Assembly: GCA_003526375.1 (NCBI GenBank)
Contig: DPDG01000060.1
Location: forward strand, 51,265 to 115,264
Source: Lentisphaeria bacterium
Lineage (GTDB): Bacteria; Verrucomicrobiota; Lentisphaeria; Victivallales; UBA1829
DNA: 64,000 nt
Direction of reading: 5' to 3'
Positions 34,448 through 44,997 of the stretch are shown here, piece by piece. Each line of letters starts with the position of its first letter. Within the stretch, counting starts at the first letter, position 1. Made by a program: the position numbers and the translations under genes. The notes under the pieces are model-generated. The model saw nothing but the letters and a program-made list of their open reading frames with translations. It ran no database searches and was not told where the DNA came from.

Positions 34448-36571
34448 TTATTTTTTCGCTTCTTCTCTGTCAAGGTCTTCCAGAGCCGCTTTCCGGCTGA
34501 GACGAATCTTGCCGGTGCGGTCGATGTCGATCACTTTGACTGTGACGTAATCGCCTTCCTTGCAGATGTCGCTGACATCCTTGACGCGGTAGTTCGCCAT
34601 CTCGGAAATATGGAGAAGCCCGTCCTGTCCGGGGAGAATCTCGACGAATGCGCCGAAATCGCGAACCGTCTTGACAAGACCGCGGTAAATCTTGCCGATT
34701 TCCGCCTCGGACGTGTAGGACTCGACTTTGCGTTTGACTTCATCGAGAACCGTCTTGTTCCTTGCAAGGATCGTGACCGTTCCATCGTCCTCGATATTGA
34801 CTTCGGATTTCGTGGATTCGGTGATCTCTTTGATGTTCTTTCCGCCGGTGCCGATCAGGGCGCCGATCTTGTCCGGGTTGATCTTCATTTTCGCCATCTG
34901 CGGCGCGTTCGGGCTGAGCTCGGCGCGAGGTGCGGGCATGCAGTCGCGGATGACGCCGAGAATCTTGGTTCTGGCGCGCTTGTTCTGTTCCATGGCTCTT
35001 GCCATCAGATCAATGGAAACGCCGGGAAGCTTGAGGTCGAGCTGGAAGCCCGTGATGCCGTCATCGGTTCCGCAAACCTTGAAGTCCATGTCGCCGAAGT
35101 GATCCTCGGCGCCGATGATGTCGGTCAGGATCAGTTCCTTGCCGTTGTCGTCCGTGACGAGTCCGCAGGAGATGCCGGCAACCGGCGATTTGATCGGAAC
35201 GCCCGCATCCATGAGGGCGAGGGTGCCGCCACAGACACTGGCCATGGAGGTCGAGCCGTTGGAGGACATGATTTCGGAAACGCAGCGGACGGTGTACGGG
35301 AAGTCTGCCGGAATCACCTGTGCGAGAGAACGTTCCGCAAGGTTTCCGTGTCCGATTTCGCGTCTGCCGGGACCGGAGATTCTGCCGACTTCACCGACCG
35401 AGTAGTTCGGGAAGTTGTAGTGCAGATAGAATTTTCTGGTCGTATCTGCATTGTAGATGCTGTCGCTTTCCTGCGCATCGCCGGGACCGCCGAGGGTGGC
35501 GATGACGAGCGCCTGTGTTTCGCCGCGGGTAAAGAGCCCTGTTCCGTGGACGACCGGGAGCACGCCGACTTCCGCCGTAAGCGGGCGGATGTCTTCGATG
35601 CCGCGTCCGTCGGGGCGGAATCCTTTTTCCAGAATTGCCGTGCGGATGGTCTTCTGGACAAGCTTGTCAAAACCCATGTTGATGGTGTTGTTGAAATCTT
35701 CCTCGCCCATTTCCGCTTCATATTTCGGCTTGAGCCCTTCTACGATCAAAGCTTTGAGCTCGTCAAGTGCTTTGAGTCTGTCTTCTTTGCCGGGGACGGT
35801 ACATGCCGCTTCGAGTTTTTCGCCTGCGATCTCAACCATTCCGGCTGTGATTTCCGCGGGAACGAGATGAAGGTCCGGCGTCTTTTTGGGACGGCCGGCG
35901 CGTTTCATCAGGTCAAGCTGGGCTTCGACCTGTTTCTTGACGATTTCATTTGCGAACTCCATTGCCGCGACAAGCACGGATTCCGGAAGTTCTTTTGCGT
36001 CGCCTTCAATCATGATGACCTTGTCCGGAAGTCCGGCGTAGATCAGCTCCAGAGAGCTCTTTTTCATTTCCGTGTAGGTCGGATTGGCGACAAACTGCCC
36101 GTCGATATAGCCGACGCGGAGTGCGCCGATCGGCCCCATGAACGGGAGATCGGAAAGACAGAGTGCCGCGGATGCGCCGAGAATGCTGAGGACGTCGCCT
36201 TCGTTTTCACCGTCGGCACTGAGAAGCAGACCGGAGATCTGGACTTCATCGAAGAACCCTTCGGGGAAAAGCGGACGGAGCGGACGGTCCGTCATGCGGC
36301 AGGTCAGGATTTCCTTGTCGGAAGGGCGCCCTTCGCGTTTGATGTAGCCGCCGGGGAAACGTCCCGCCGCGGAGTATTTTTCGCGGTAGTCCACCTGAAG
36401 CGGGAAGAAATCCTGCCCGGGTTTTGCCGCGCCGGAACATGCCGCCACGAGCACGGTTGTGTCACCGAGCCTGAGTGTGCAGGATCCGTTTGCGAGTTTT
36501 GCGATTTTCCCGGTGGAGATCTCAATGTCTTTTCCCGGGCCGATGTTTACAATTACTTTTTCTTCCGGCAT
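34448..36571 (-). CDS. pnp: Polyribonucleotide nucleotidyltransferase (PNPase)
   Basis: The 707-residue RNA exonuclease degrades RNA by phosphorolysis. Two RNase PH domains are joined by a helical linker (about 215-300). The second contains GLFTRGETQALVIATLG, YNFPNYSVGEVGR and GRREIGHGNLAERSL. A KH domain (INPDKIGALIGTGGKNIKEI) and an S1 domain (KIYRGLVKTVRDFGAFVEI) close the protein. The start is ATG 36571 with GGGAGG upstream; codons upstream to 36766 are leader. It follows rpsO, the classic order, but with a terminator between them. A leader of about 260 bases could host PNPase autoregulation. Confidence 0.97.
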   Translation of the reverse strand: MPEEKVIVNIGPGKDIEISTGKIAKLANGSCTLRLGDTTVLVAACSGAAKPGQDFFPLQVDYREKYSAAGRFPGGYIKREGRPSDKEILTCRMTDRPLRPLFPEGFFDEVQISGLLLSADGENEGDVLSILGASAALCLSDLPFMGPIGALRVGYIDGQFVANPTYTEMKKSSLELIYAGLPDKVIMIEGDAKELPESVLVAAMEFANEIVKKQVEAQLDLMKRAGRPKKTPDLHLVPAEITAGMVEIAGEKLEAACTVPGKEDRLKALDELKALIVEGLKPKYEAEMGEEDFNNTINMGFDKLVQKTIRTAILEKGFRPDGRGIEDIRPLTAEVGVLPVVHGTGLFTRGETQALVIATLGGPGDAQESDSIYNADTTRKFYLHYNFPNYSVGEVGRISGPGRREIGHGNLAERSLAQVIPADFPYTVRCVSEIMSSNGSTSMASVCGGTLALMDAGVPIKSPVAGISCGLVTDDNGKELILTDIIGAEDHFGDMDFKVCGTDDGITGFQLDLKLPGVSIDLMARAMEQNKRARTKILGVIRDCMPAPRAELSPNAPQMAKMKINPDKIGALIGTGGKNIKEITESTKSEVNIEDDGTVTILARNKTVLDEVKRKVESYTSEAEIGKIYRGLVKTVRDFGAFVEILPGQDGLLHISEMANYRVKDVSDICKEGDYVTVKVIDIDRTGKIRLSRKAALEDLDREEAKK

Positions 36572-36837
36572 AATGCCTCCCTTAAAATTCCGGTTCCGAC
36601 GCAACTGCGGAGAACCGTCTGCGGACCAGATCGGGGCCGCATTTTGTTTGTATGAAAGACGTGGGAGGAATGGGGAGAATCCCCGTGCGGTCTGCCGCGG
36701 AATAGCGGTATCAGACTCCGGGCATTTCAGTGCCGTCCGGGGGCTGATACCGACCGAATTCCACAAAGCGAACCGTCTTGAAAGCGTTCCTGCCTGCGTC
36801 TTATTCGATTGTAATGGTGTAAATATAACACCATCTT

Positions 36838-36882
36838 TTAAAAAAGCAAGCAGTCACCTGCAAAAAAGATTGAAGGTGACTG
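36838..36882 (-). terminator. Intrinsic terminator between rpsO and pnp
   Basis: CAGTCACCT (36851-36859) and AGGTGACTG (36874-36882) pair perfectly. On the minus strand the stem is followed by a T run near 36840-36845. Confidence 0.8.
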
Positions 36883-36910
36883 ATGCGATAAAAGTTATTC
36901 TTCAACAGAA

Positions 36911-37189
36911 TTACTTGGAAATTGCGGTGCCGCGAATTCCGAATGCTTCGGAAAGTTCGAGGTATTTCGCATGGTTTTCGGATGCAAGATATTTCAGAAG
37001 GCGTTTTCTTCTGTTGACCATTGCCATGAGTCCGCGTCTCGTGCTGTGGTCTTTCTTGTTTGCGCGCATATGCTCCGTGATCTCGGCGATACGCTGAGAA
37101 AGGAGAGCGATCTGAACTTCCGAAGAACCTGTATCACCCTCTTTGCGGGCATACTTTCCAATGATTTCCGATTTAGTAGCTTTTTCCAT
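36911..37189 (-). CDS. rpsO: 30S ribosomal protein S15
   Basis: The 92-residue protein matches S15: KSEIIGKYARKEGDTGSSEVQIALL, RIAEITEHMRANKKDHSTRRGL and MVNRRKRLLKYLASEN. It binds 16S rRNA in the platform. ATG 37189 is used because an AAGGA site precedes it. It lies upstream of pnp as in many bacteria. Confidence 0.97.
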   Translation of the reverse strand: MEKATKSEIIGKYARKEGDTGSSEVQIALLSQRIAEITEHMRANKKDHSTRRGLMAMVNRRKRLLKYLASENHAKYLELSEAFGIRGTAISK

Positions 37190-37228
37190 TTTGTCCTTTT
37201 CCTGATTTTTGTGCGAAGGCAAGTAAGT

Positions 37229-37256
37229 AATTTACCGCATGATTCCACTTTTGCAA
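37229..37256 (-). promoter_or_regulatory. Promoter of rpsO
   Basis: On the minus strand TTGCAA (37256-37251) and TAAATT (37234-37229) have 16-base spacing, about 40 bases before the rpsO start. Confidence 0.45.
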
Positions 37257-37333
37257 ACCGAAAAGTTCTTTTTCTGAAATTTTTTGGTGTTTTTCAATCG
37301 TGTCTCCATGAAAAACTCAAAAATTCCGTCGTT

Positions 37334-39831
37334 TCAGTTCTGCTTCCACGGGGATACGGGCGTAATGCCGATCATCGAGGGGATGCCGTCGAAATGAAGC
37401 GAGGCGTCGCCTTTTGCCCAGAGAATCAGACGCCAGACACGCGGAACGGACGATTTGCCGCAGTTTATCGTGACTTTCTTTACGGGGTCCGGTGTCTTCT
37501 GCCAGTCGCCCGCCGTCCAGGGGAGACGCGCCACGGATGTGGTCAACCCCTCCAGCTTCGCTTGAACCGTGCCGGCTTCATCCAGGATATTGGCGCCGAA
37601 AGATCCCTGATGGATGCCGCGCATGGTGAATGTGAATGACTCCACGCCCGCGGGGATGGTGAAATAGAAGCCGCGCATTCCGCCCGCGCTGATATCGGAA
37701 TCCGCGTTCACTTCCGCAAAGGCATCGAAGGCGGGGGATACGTTGACAGTCCATGATGCGGTCATGTCGTCGTTGATTTCAAGCCAGACCGTCTCCCCGC
37801 GCCTTGCCTCCAGAGTATAGGTTTTTCTTATGGGATTCTCAATAATGCCGGTGTCTTCCGCCAGTACTTTGCCTGCCGCGTTCCTGAATTTCAAATTCCA
37901 TACAGGGGCGGCTTTCGGGCGCGCACCGCATTTCGTCCGGGTCAGTGTGACCTCCGGGCGGTCGGCGTTGACCTGAATAACCAAGCGTTTGAAGTCCGGG
38001 CCGCGCAGGCGGAAATCCATGGAACGGGGCTGGAACAGGGCTTTTGCAACCGTTCCCAGGTCATAACGATAAGGCATATCGGGGTGCGCGGCATTCCAGA
38101 GGGAAAGCCCGTCGAGCAGCCCCGCCACGGTCGCCATATCCATTGAGAGCGCTTTGCCTGCCGCATCCAGCCCCTGATAGGTGGCGGAGTCCATCACTTT
38201 AGCGGCGATTTCAAACATCCGCCGGTTGCCGCTCAGATTGGCGGCATAGATGACCCCCGGCGCGATCAGGAGATTCAGCCCCGGCGCCGGATTGTTGTAA
38301 GCCTTGCCGTCCCATGAGGCGCCGTAAGGCCATGCGCAGGCGTTGTCGTTCCATGCCGAAACGAGCCAGTTCACGCCGGAAACGATGGATTTTGCCGCCG
38401 CCGGGTCATGCGTGACGCGGTGGTACTGGGAGAGTCCCTCCAGCAGGGTTCCCATCAGAAACGGCACATTGCCGAAGGTGTCGGAATGCCCTCCGGCATG
38501 ATCGCCGGGCAGCTTGTGAGGCCATGCGCCGCCTTTCCGGAAGTTCTGTTCTTTCAGCGGAACAGAGGCGATGCGCCTCGCGGCGTCAAGGTAGACGGGA
38601 TCGCCGGTGCCGTCGTAAACGCCCATGACGGCGGTCAGGCTCCAGCCTGCGCTGCGTTCATGGGTGCCGAGCCAGTTGAAATTCGGCGCCATGTAGTTGG
38701 CAATGTGTTCTCCCATCAGCAACGCCGATTTGAAGACTCCGGCATTGCCGTTGAACTGCCATTCCTTGACCATGCCGCGGGACCACGTATGTCCGTTTTC
38801 CGCGGAATATGCGTAATCGTAGCGGTAAGTCCAGGTGAAATTCCTGACCCGCTGATAACTGGTCCCCGTATGCCCGATGGCGTGCTCGGCATTGCCGCCG
38901 ATGTAATAGGGGTCCGGGTAAGCGTGAACGATGTCCACGTCCGCCTGATGCTGTGCGGAAGCGGAGGCGAGGCGCGCCGCTTTGCGGTTGCCTGTGCGGG
39001 CGAAGTGTATGAACAGCCCGTAAGCCATATCATACTCATTGTTGCCCCAGTTGTGCCCGCGTTCGCCGTACCAGTCTCCATAGTTGAAATATCCGAATTC
39101 ACGCTGGCGCAGTTTGAACTCCCAGTGTTCGTCCACAGCCTGTTTCATCTTCCGGTCATACTGGTCGAAGGAATGGTCGTTTCCGGCGGATACGCCCTCT
39201 ACCGCCTTTGTCCGGAAATACCAGTCGCGGTCAATGACCGCCACGACCGGCAGATTGGTTTCCGCGTTTGCCACGGCGGGTTCGGAGCCGAAGTCAAAAC
39301 GCAGTTTTTCCGTGAACGCCATGCCCCATTTGGAACGGTATTTTCCCTCGACAAACGGGAATTTGAGGTAGTGCGGCAGATTCTTCCCGAATTCTTTCGA
39401 GGGTTGTTCCGGCAGAAGTTCCAGCGTTATTTTTTCTTTTTCCGCTTTCATGCCTTTAGGCCAGCGATAGGCGGCATCGCGGATCGTTGCGCTGAATCTC
39501 CCATGGTCCGCCAGAACGGAGAGCGTGCCCAGCATACCGGGCTTGCCGTTCAGTGTCCGTTCGTCGGACTGGAAGTAACGCATCGCCTTTTCCCACTTCC
39601 CACGCTCGATGAACGATTTCGAGCTGTAACCGCTGATGGCGAAGTTCAGAATCTTTACCCGATGGTTAAAATATTCGCTGAACACTTCGCCCCAACCGTA
39701 GATCAGGCGGGGGCTTTGCTGCCGTAGGATTGGCACGCGCTGCTGCCGACCAGTGCGCCCCAGATCTCCGAGTCTTCTGCCTGCACGAGCATCGCGCCGA
39801 GCAGGGAAAGGACGATCAAAAACTTTTTCAT
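37334..39831 (-). pseudogene. SGNH-esterase / exo-rhamnogalacturonan-lyase-like chimera, frameshifted
   Basis: A signal peptide (MKKFLIVLSLLGAMLVQA) starts at ATG 39831 behind AAGGT. It runs into LVGSSACQSYGSKAP and stops at 39703. A one-base gain in the five-G run at 39710-39714 (plus strand) would join it to the 800-residue frame ending at 37334. That frame opens with YGWGEVFSEYFNH and FAISGYSSKSFIERGKWEKA, the start of an SGNH rhamnogalacturonan-acetylesterase-like domain. After about 70 residues this changes to a lyase-like protein with LPHYLKFPFVEGKYRSKWGM, then an alpha/alpha toroid (NYGDWYGERGHNWGNNEYD; NAEHAIGHTGTSYQ), as in PcRGLX/YetA-like proteins, and a C-terminal beta-sandwich. 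Later SGNH blocks are missing. So the gene carries a frameshift and a likely deletion fusion. The 735-codon lyase part is intact, so the damage is recent or it is still translated from an internal start. Confidence 0.6.
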
Positions 39832-39854
39832 TTTATGCGATACCTTTTTTCGTT

Positions 39855-40886
39855 TCAGAATTCCGCTTTCAGCTCGGTCGGCTGGTAAAAGGAGAACAGT
39901 CTTTCGCCGGGTTCGGTCAGCGGCTTGTGAGTCTTGCTCCAGATGATGCCGTCGAACGGCGCGGTCCCGCGCTCGAGCACTTCGAGCGTTTGAATGTCGC
40001 GGACCTCGTAAAGGAGCGTGCCTTTTTTCACCGGGACGCAGTCTTCGACGAAGTAGCGGACGTGTCCGAAATGGGAGGCTCTCAGGGAGGTCGCGTTTTC
40101 CTCGGTCTGCACTTCCGGGAGACTGTAGGTCGGATGCGGGCCGAGGACGGGCTGCGCTTTGAGCATTCCCATTTTGATCATCAGGTTCTTGACGGCGTTT
40201 TTCCCGATCGGGTACTCATGATCCTTGAGTCCGTGCTGGATGGAGAACTCGATGCAGAAACCGTAATGATCGTCGCGTCTGGCGCTCTGAAAACCGAGGT
40301 TGCCGGCGTTGTAGTCGTCTTTTTTGTTGAAATGCGGGATGGTGATTTCGATCCCGGTGACGGCGATCAGCGGGTTGTTTTTCGGGAAGTCGTTGAAAAT
40401 GAACGGTCTGGAGTTCTGGGCACAGTGGATGTCCAAGGTCAGGTCGGCTTGGTCGACGTAATTTTTCCACAGCCAGCCGGTGATGTCGTATGCGATCCCC
40501 TTTCCGGTCTTGTTCCAGAGCCGGTTCATGTTATAGTCGGTGTTCATGTCTTTCCGGCCGATGCCCCAGGGGGAATAGTCATGCCGGAATCTGGAATAAT
40601 AGTAGTCCTTGATCAGGGAGAGGTCTTCCCTCTCGGGGTAGAATTCGTAATCCATGGCCAGCGCGCCGGGGTTGGCACAGGGGCAGACGTGCACCGTTCC
40701 CTCGAAATCCAGTTGATCCAGTTCTTCCGCCAGCTCCGGCAGGAAACAGGGACCGGAATGTTCCATGCCGTGCTGTCCGGAGATGATCGTGAAGACCGGT
40801 CCGGGGCGTTTCCCGCCGACCGTCAGGACGGTGACTTGAAACGGATTGCCTTTGCAGTCGGAGAAGGTTTTTCTATCGGTTTTCAT
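39855..40886 (-). CDS. M14-family deacylase (AstE/AspA-like)
   Basis: The 343-residue protein resembles succinylglutamate desuccinylase/aspartoacylase metallohydrolases. Zinc ligands are suggested by SGQHGMEHSG (HxxE) and TLDIHC (His); the substrate-binding stretch DMNTDYNMNRLW lies between. The C-terminal beta domain contains VPVKKGTLLYEV and FDGIIWS. There is no signal peptide, so it is cytoplasmic. It sits 18 bases after the beta-helix gene and 23 before the SGNH/lyase gene, which suggests removal of an acyl group from a sugar breakdown product; the substrate is unknown. Confidence 0.7.
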   Translation of the reverse strand: MKTDRKTFSDCKGNPFQVTVLTVGGKRPGPVFTIISGQHGMEHSGPCFLPELAEELDQLDFEGTVHVCPCANPGALAMDYEFYPEREDLSLIKDYYYSRFRHDYSPWGIGRKDMNTDYNMNRLWNKTGKGIAYDITGWLWKNYVDQADLTLDIHCAQNSRPFIFNDFPKNNPLIAVTGIEITIPHFNKKDDYNAGNLGFQSARRDDHYGFCIEFSIQHGLKDHEYPIGKNAVKNLMIKMGMLKAQPVLGPHPTYSLPEVQTEENATSLRASHFGHVRYFVEDCVPVKKGTLLYEVRDIQTLEVLERGTAPFDGIIWSKTHKPLTEPGERLFSFYQPTELKAEF

Positions 40887-40904
40887 ACTATTGTTCCTCT
40901 ATTA

Positions 40905-43900
40905 TCATCTGTTTATCCGCGGACCGCATCCACGCTTGATAACTTCAGGATTGGTTGGAAGATAGTTGGAAAACGTTTCACCGCCGACTTTCTTGGAATA
41001 CGCATTTTCTTCCCAGGAGAAATGCTCGTTGCGTTTCCCGCCGGTCTTGTGGAATGCCGCCAGATCCTTGTATTTGATCCGGAAATCCGGGAAGACCTTG
41101 ATTCCGGGATTGGCGAAGAACGAGCTTGCTTCCCGTCCGGTGAGTTTCAGGTAATCCCCGTAGGAATGTTCTGCGCGGCCCAGATACGGGAATTTTGACA
41201 TGCCTGAATCGGTTTTTGTGGCCAATTTCTTCCCGTTGAAGTTCCAGCCGTAAATCCGTTTGTTCGAACTGTCGAGACGGGTATAAAAACAATTGTTTCG
41301 TTCGGTGAACGCCGCAATGTCGTGCACATGGACGATGGCATTGGCGGCCTTCATGTTGAGCATGTCGAAGATGATGCAGTTTTCCAGCACGCATTTTTCC
41401 CCGCCCCAGTTGCGCAGCGTGATCTGATTCACACCGCCGACAGCGAATACGCAGTTGCGGATCGTGACGCTGGTGCTGAACGCCTCGACCCCTTCATGCC
41501 CATAGGAGAATACGCAGTCTTCGATCAGCACGAATTGGGATTTTTCCGCCCTGATCTTATGGAGTGCCCCGCCGACCAGCAGACGGCGGACGATGATGTT
41601 CTTCGTGTTGACCAGCTGCATCGGCACCGAGGTGAAGCCGTCCTCTGCGGCACCGTGGCCGATCAGATACAGATCCTCGAAAATCAGATTGGACACGTTG
41701 ATGACCCGGAAGCCATCCGCCAGCGGACCGCCGAGGCCGGCGCAGAGCCGGACTTTTTCGCCCTTGGCGCCGCGGATGGTAATCGGACGTTCCTCCGTGC
41801 CCGAAACCGGCACGTTGACCGTCTCAGCATACGTCCCGCCGCGGATGGTCAGCGTGTCGCCCGGCTGGAGCTGTAAGACTGCGTGGGAGATGGTTGCGAA
41901 CGGCTGTGATTCGGTTCCCGCCGCGGAATCGCTTCCTTCAGGCGAAACGAAGTATTCCTTCGTTTCCTGATACATTTTCGGCGTGGAGAAGGTCTGCACT
42001 TTGGAGCGGCAGACCAGCACTTCCGGCTTCTTCTTCAGTTCCGCGTTGCTGAAGCATTGTGCGGGATACGAGCTCAGCCGAAAACGGAAATAGTATTGCT
42101 GTCCTGGCTGAAGTCCGTCGATGCCGATATGATGCGTGCAGGATGTATTCTCCAGAACGATCCGGTTGGCACATTTCTTGTCCGCGCCCCAATACAAGTC
42201 GCCGCGGAACGGGAGGTTCGCCGAAAGCGTGATGACTCCGGACTTCGGGGAAAGCGAATGGATCCGGGGCGGATCGATCTTGAATTCGACGTCCCGGAAC
42301 TGACGGCGGAAGGGACCGACCGGCATACCGTCGATCGCGCGTCCGTCGAACTTCCACGCGTTGCGGAAGGTTCCGTTTTCCCCCTGTTCGGCCTTTGCCT
42401 GGAAGGAGTGCTTTTCATCGGCGGGGACCAGTTCCGCGTATGCGTTGTAGTCGCTCCAACCGTCCCCGCCAGAGACCTGTTTCTTATCGAACACGCAGGC
42501 TGTGACGAAGAAGTCCTTGCAGTCCTTCAGTTCCGCCGAGGTGAAATGATTGTGGGTCAGGCGGATGCCTGCGGAGTTTTCTGCCTGGATCGGTGCGGTC
42601 GACTGCGAAACAGTGATCTGTTTTCCGCTGCGGACGACGATGGCGCTCGGCATCAGCCGTTCGAGCAACACGTTTTCGCAGTCTTCCAGTGTGACAGTCC
42701 CGTCGATGGAAGCCGGGAAGGCTCCGCGTCCGCGGATGGTAGCGTTCTTCAGACCTTTCAGCGTGAGGTCGCCCTTGATGGGACCGGTGATATAGAGGTC
42801 GGCACCGGATTTCGAGAGAACTTCCTGCGCTTTTTTCAGAGTGCCGAAAGCGGTCTTCACCGACCGGCCGTCGGAAGAATCCTGTCCGGACTGCTTCACG
42901 AAATAGACTTTATTCTTTTCTGCAGACGCGGGAGCGCGCTTCGCCACGTCTGCCGGGACACCGGACTGAAGCCGGCAGTCGAAGTTTTTCGGGTCGGCGT
43001 AGACTTGGTCTGCGGAGAGTTTTTTTTCATACTTCATGAGCAGGTTGGCCCCGGTGTAGAGTTTACCGTCGGCGAAGGAATCGAATGCAGTGCTGTTTTT
43101 CAGGTGCCGCGGATGGGTGAGATGCGAGTAGTTTTTCGCGATGCAGTCGGTCACTGCAAACCCTTTGTCCTTCGTGGTCTTGACCCGGATTGTTCCGAAT
43201 GCCCGGTTGCGGGCGAACACCGTTTTCGGCCCGATCAGCCCGCCATATAAGAATATATCGTTGTCCATATTATTGTCGGCACCGAAACAATCTCGGATCA
43301 CGCAGTCCTTCGAACCGTCGTAGATGCCGATGCCGGAGCCGGAATGATTGTACGGGTTGCGGTTTCCAAACGCGCGACAATTTTCGATGACGCCGCCAGC
43401 GCTGCCCGAGCAGAAGCCGATCCCGAGACCGTTGAGGAACGCGGTGACGTCACGGACGATCACATTCTTTTCGGTATGGCTGATCACCAGACCCCAGGGT
43501 ACACTTTTCAGGGAAAACGGCAGCCGCTGGTCTGCGAACTTGATGCGACTGTAATACCCGGTGATGATGAAACCTTCCATCAGGACGTCCCGGACGCCTT
43601 TCCCTTTGGGAAAGCAATAGAGGCTGATGCAGCTGTTCGGCGTGACGCCGACTGTCAGGAAATGCCGGTCGGGCGCTGCTGAGTCGGTCGTACGGACATA
43701 GAGCGTGCTGTTTTTTGCATCATAGGACCATGTCCCGCTGCTGAAACGGACCTCGGAAAGAGTTCCGCAGTATTTATAGGTGCTCATGGTGTCGCGTTCG
43801 AAAACAGTTTCGGGAATGCCTTTCCACCGTGCTTTCCACACTCCGCCGCCACAGTCTTCGAATTCAGGCGCGTTCCGGTCGCCGCGGAACACCACGGTGC

Positions 43901-44126
43901 CGGGAATGGCGGCGCGGAGAGTCAACCCGCCGTAGCACGGCTGTTCCTTGCTGCCGCAGCGGAGTATGTCCGGATATTCGCCGGGGGCGAGGAGGATCGT
44001 GTCGCCGGTTTTCCAGTTTTTTGCGGCTTTCCCGAACGAGTCGTTTCCGGGCGAGACCTGAAAAGTTTCCGCCCCAGCGGCGAGACTCGTCAGCACGGCG
44101 GTCATTACGACAAATTTCTTCATCAT
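40905..44126 (-). CDS. Secreted right-handed beta-helix protein, polysaccharide lyase-like
   Basis: The 1073-residue protein has a signal peptide ending near LAAGA. Residues 20-380 form one parallel beta-helix (GDTILLAPGEY, VIENCRAFGNRNPYNHSGSG, IRDCFGADNN). Residues 400-570 hold shorter helix-like repeats, and 600-720 a fibronectin-III-like sandwich (PPRIHSLSPKSGVITLSA, LQPGQQYYFRFRLSSYP). Residues 730-1073 hold a second beta-helix opening YFVSPEGSDSAAGTESQPFATI and GDTLTIRGGTYAE. Such double helices bind or cleave acidic polysaccharides. The catalytic residues cannot be assigned. It is in a minus-strand operon with a pseudopilin before it and a deacylase after it. Confidence 0.8.
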   Translation of the reverse strand: MMKKFVVMTAVLTSLAAGAETFQVSPGNDSFGKAAKNWKTGDTILLAPGEYPDILRCGSKEQPCYGGLTLRAAIPGTVVFRGDRNAPEFEDCGGGVWKARWKGIPETVFERDTMSTYKYCGTLSEVRFSSGTWSYDAKNSTLYVRTTDSAAPDRHFLTVGVTPNSCISLYCFPKGKGVRDVLMEGFIITGYYSRIKFADQRLPFSLKSVPWGLVISHTEKNVIVRDVTAFLNGLGIGFCSGSAGGVIENCRAFGNRNPYNHSGSGIGIYDGSKDCVIRDCFGADNNMDNDIFLYGGLIGPKTVFARNRAFGTIRVKTTKDKGFAVTDCIAKNYSHLTHPRHLKNSTAFDSFADGKLYTGANLLMKYEKKLSADQVYADPKNFDCRLQSGVPADVAKRAPASAEKNKVYFVKQSGQDSSDGRSVKTAFGTLKKAQEVLSKSGADLYITGPIKGDLTLKGLKNATIRGRGAFPASIDGTVTLEDCENVLLERLMPSAIVVRSGKQITVSQSTAPIQAENSAGIRLTHNHFTSAELKDCKDFFVTACVFDKKQVSGGDGWSDYNAYAELVPADEKHSFQAKAEQGENGTFRNAWKFDGRAIDGMPVGPFRRQFRDVEFKIDPPRIHSLSPKSGVITLSANLPFRGDLYWGADKKCANRIVLENTSCTHHIGIDGLQPGQQYYFRFRLSSYPAQCFSNAELKKKPEVLVCRSKVQTFSTPKMYQETKEYFVSPEGSDSAAGTESQPFATISHAVLQLQPGDTLTIRGGTYAETVNVPVSGTEERPITIRGAKGEKVRLCAGLGGPLADGFRVINVSNLIFEDLYLIGHGAAEDGFTSVPMQLVNTKNIIVRRLLVGGALHKIRAEKSQFVLIEDCVFSYGHEGVEAFSTSVTIRNCVFAVGGVNQITLRNWGGEKCVLENCIIFDMLNMKAANAIVHVHDIAAFTERNNCFYTRLDSSNKRIYGWNFNGKKLATKTDSGMSKFPYLGRAEHSYGDYLKLTGREASSFFANPGIKVFPDFRIKYKDLAAFHKTGGKRNEHFSWEENAYSKKVGGETFSNYLPTNPEVIKRGCGPRINR

Positions 44127-44174
44127 GGTAGATATTTCTCCTGTTGGATTTTATTGCCTTTTTCGTGTCGGGGA

Positions 44175-44927
44175 TCAGAGTTCGTTGTATTTGCCCCAAT
44201 CGGAGTACATCTTGTCCTTCCGCGCCCAGAAGGGATAACATTCCGCCTTGTCGGATGTATGGGGGGACAGCGGGACCTTCTTGTAATGCTTCCATTCTCC
44301 GTGACCGTCCATGAAGATCACGTTGATGCCTTGATTGTGGCGGAATGCATTGGGATAGAGATAGCCGACTTGCGAACTCAGATAATGGCCGTAAACCCTC
44401 TGCTGGTCGCGGTCGGTGTCCATGATCATGGCGACTTTGCTTATGTCGCGCTTGATCTCGCTTTCATACCGGAACGGGCGGATCGAGGTGTTGATCTGAC
44501 CTGTATAGATGGGGGTGCCATAGTTGGTCAGGTCGGCATGGGATGTCGATGCGAATTTTTTGTTGTCCAGCGAGGGGCAGCGGAACACCCCGGCGGGGAC
44601 GCCCTTTCCTATGTCAATGAGACCGCTATAAACAGTTCCGCCGTTGTTTTTCAGGTCCAGATAACCGTTTATCATCAAAATCTCATGCCAGTACTGACCT
44701 AAGGAGGAGGTATATTCCATATACTGGGGAACGATGGCATTCTTTTCCGCTTCCATCCGGTACTGGAACCGAGCTTGCCCGATCTGGCGCATGCTGCCTA
44801 TGCACTGGATGGCCTGCGCCCGCTTTTTCGCCTGGTTCAGAACCGGCAGAAGCATGCCTGCGAGAATCGCGATGATCGAAATTACGATTAAGAGCTCTAT
44901 CAGTGTGAAAGACGGTCTTCTGCCCAT
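44175..44927 (-). CDS. Prepilin-like protein with H-X9-DG motif
   Basis: The 250-residue protein begins with a type IV prepilin signal, GRRPSFTLIELLIVISIIAI, cleaved before Phe by a prepilin peptidase, with Glu at mature position 5. The C-terminal domain ends with HNQGINVIFMDGH, the H-X9-DG signature of the large PVC pseudopilin family. Such proteins probably assemble into short pili or type II secretion pseudopili. AGGAGGG precedes the ATG. It lies 48 bases before the beta-helix gene on the same strand. Confidence 0.92.
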   Translation of the reverse strand: MGRRPSFTLIELLIVISIIAILAGMLLPVLNQAKKRAQAIQCIGSMRQIGQARFQYRMEAEKNAIVPQYMEYTSSLGQYWHEILMINGYLDLKNNGGTVYSGLIDIGKGVPAGVFRCPSLDNKKFASTSHADLTNYGTPIYTGQINTSIRPFRYESEIKRDISKVAMIMDTDRDQQRVYGHYLSSQVGYLYPNAFRHNQGINVIFMDGHGEWKHYKKVPLSPHTSDKAECYPFWARKDKMYSDWGKYNEL

Positions 44928-44997
44928 GTGATCCCTCCTGTTGGTTTGTGAATATTTTTCTTATATGAGATTTGTTCTTTCATAATTTCCAGCCATC

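Noticed and set aside
34610..36655. Open frame of 681 codons on the plus strand
   Set aside because: It is antisense to pnp and shows no family similarity.
36572..36766. 65-codon N-terminal extension of PNPase
   Set aside because: It has no family similarity, and GGGAGG sits directly before ATG 36571.
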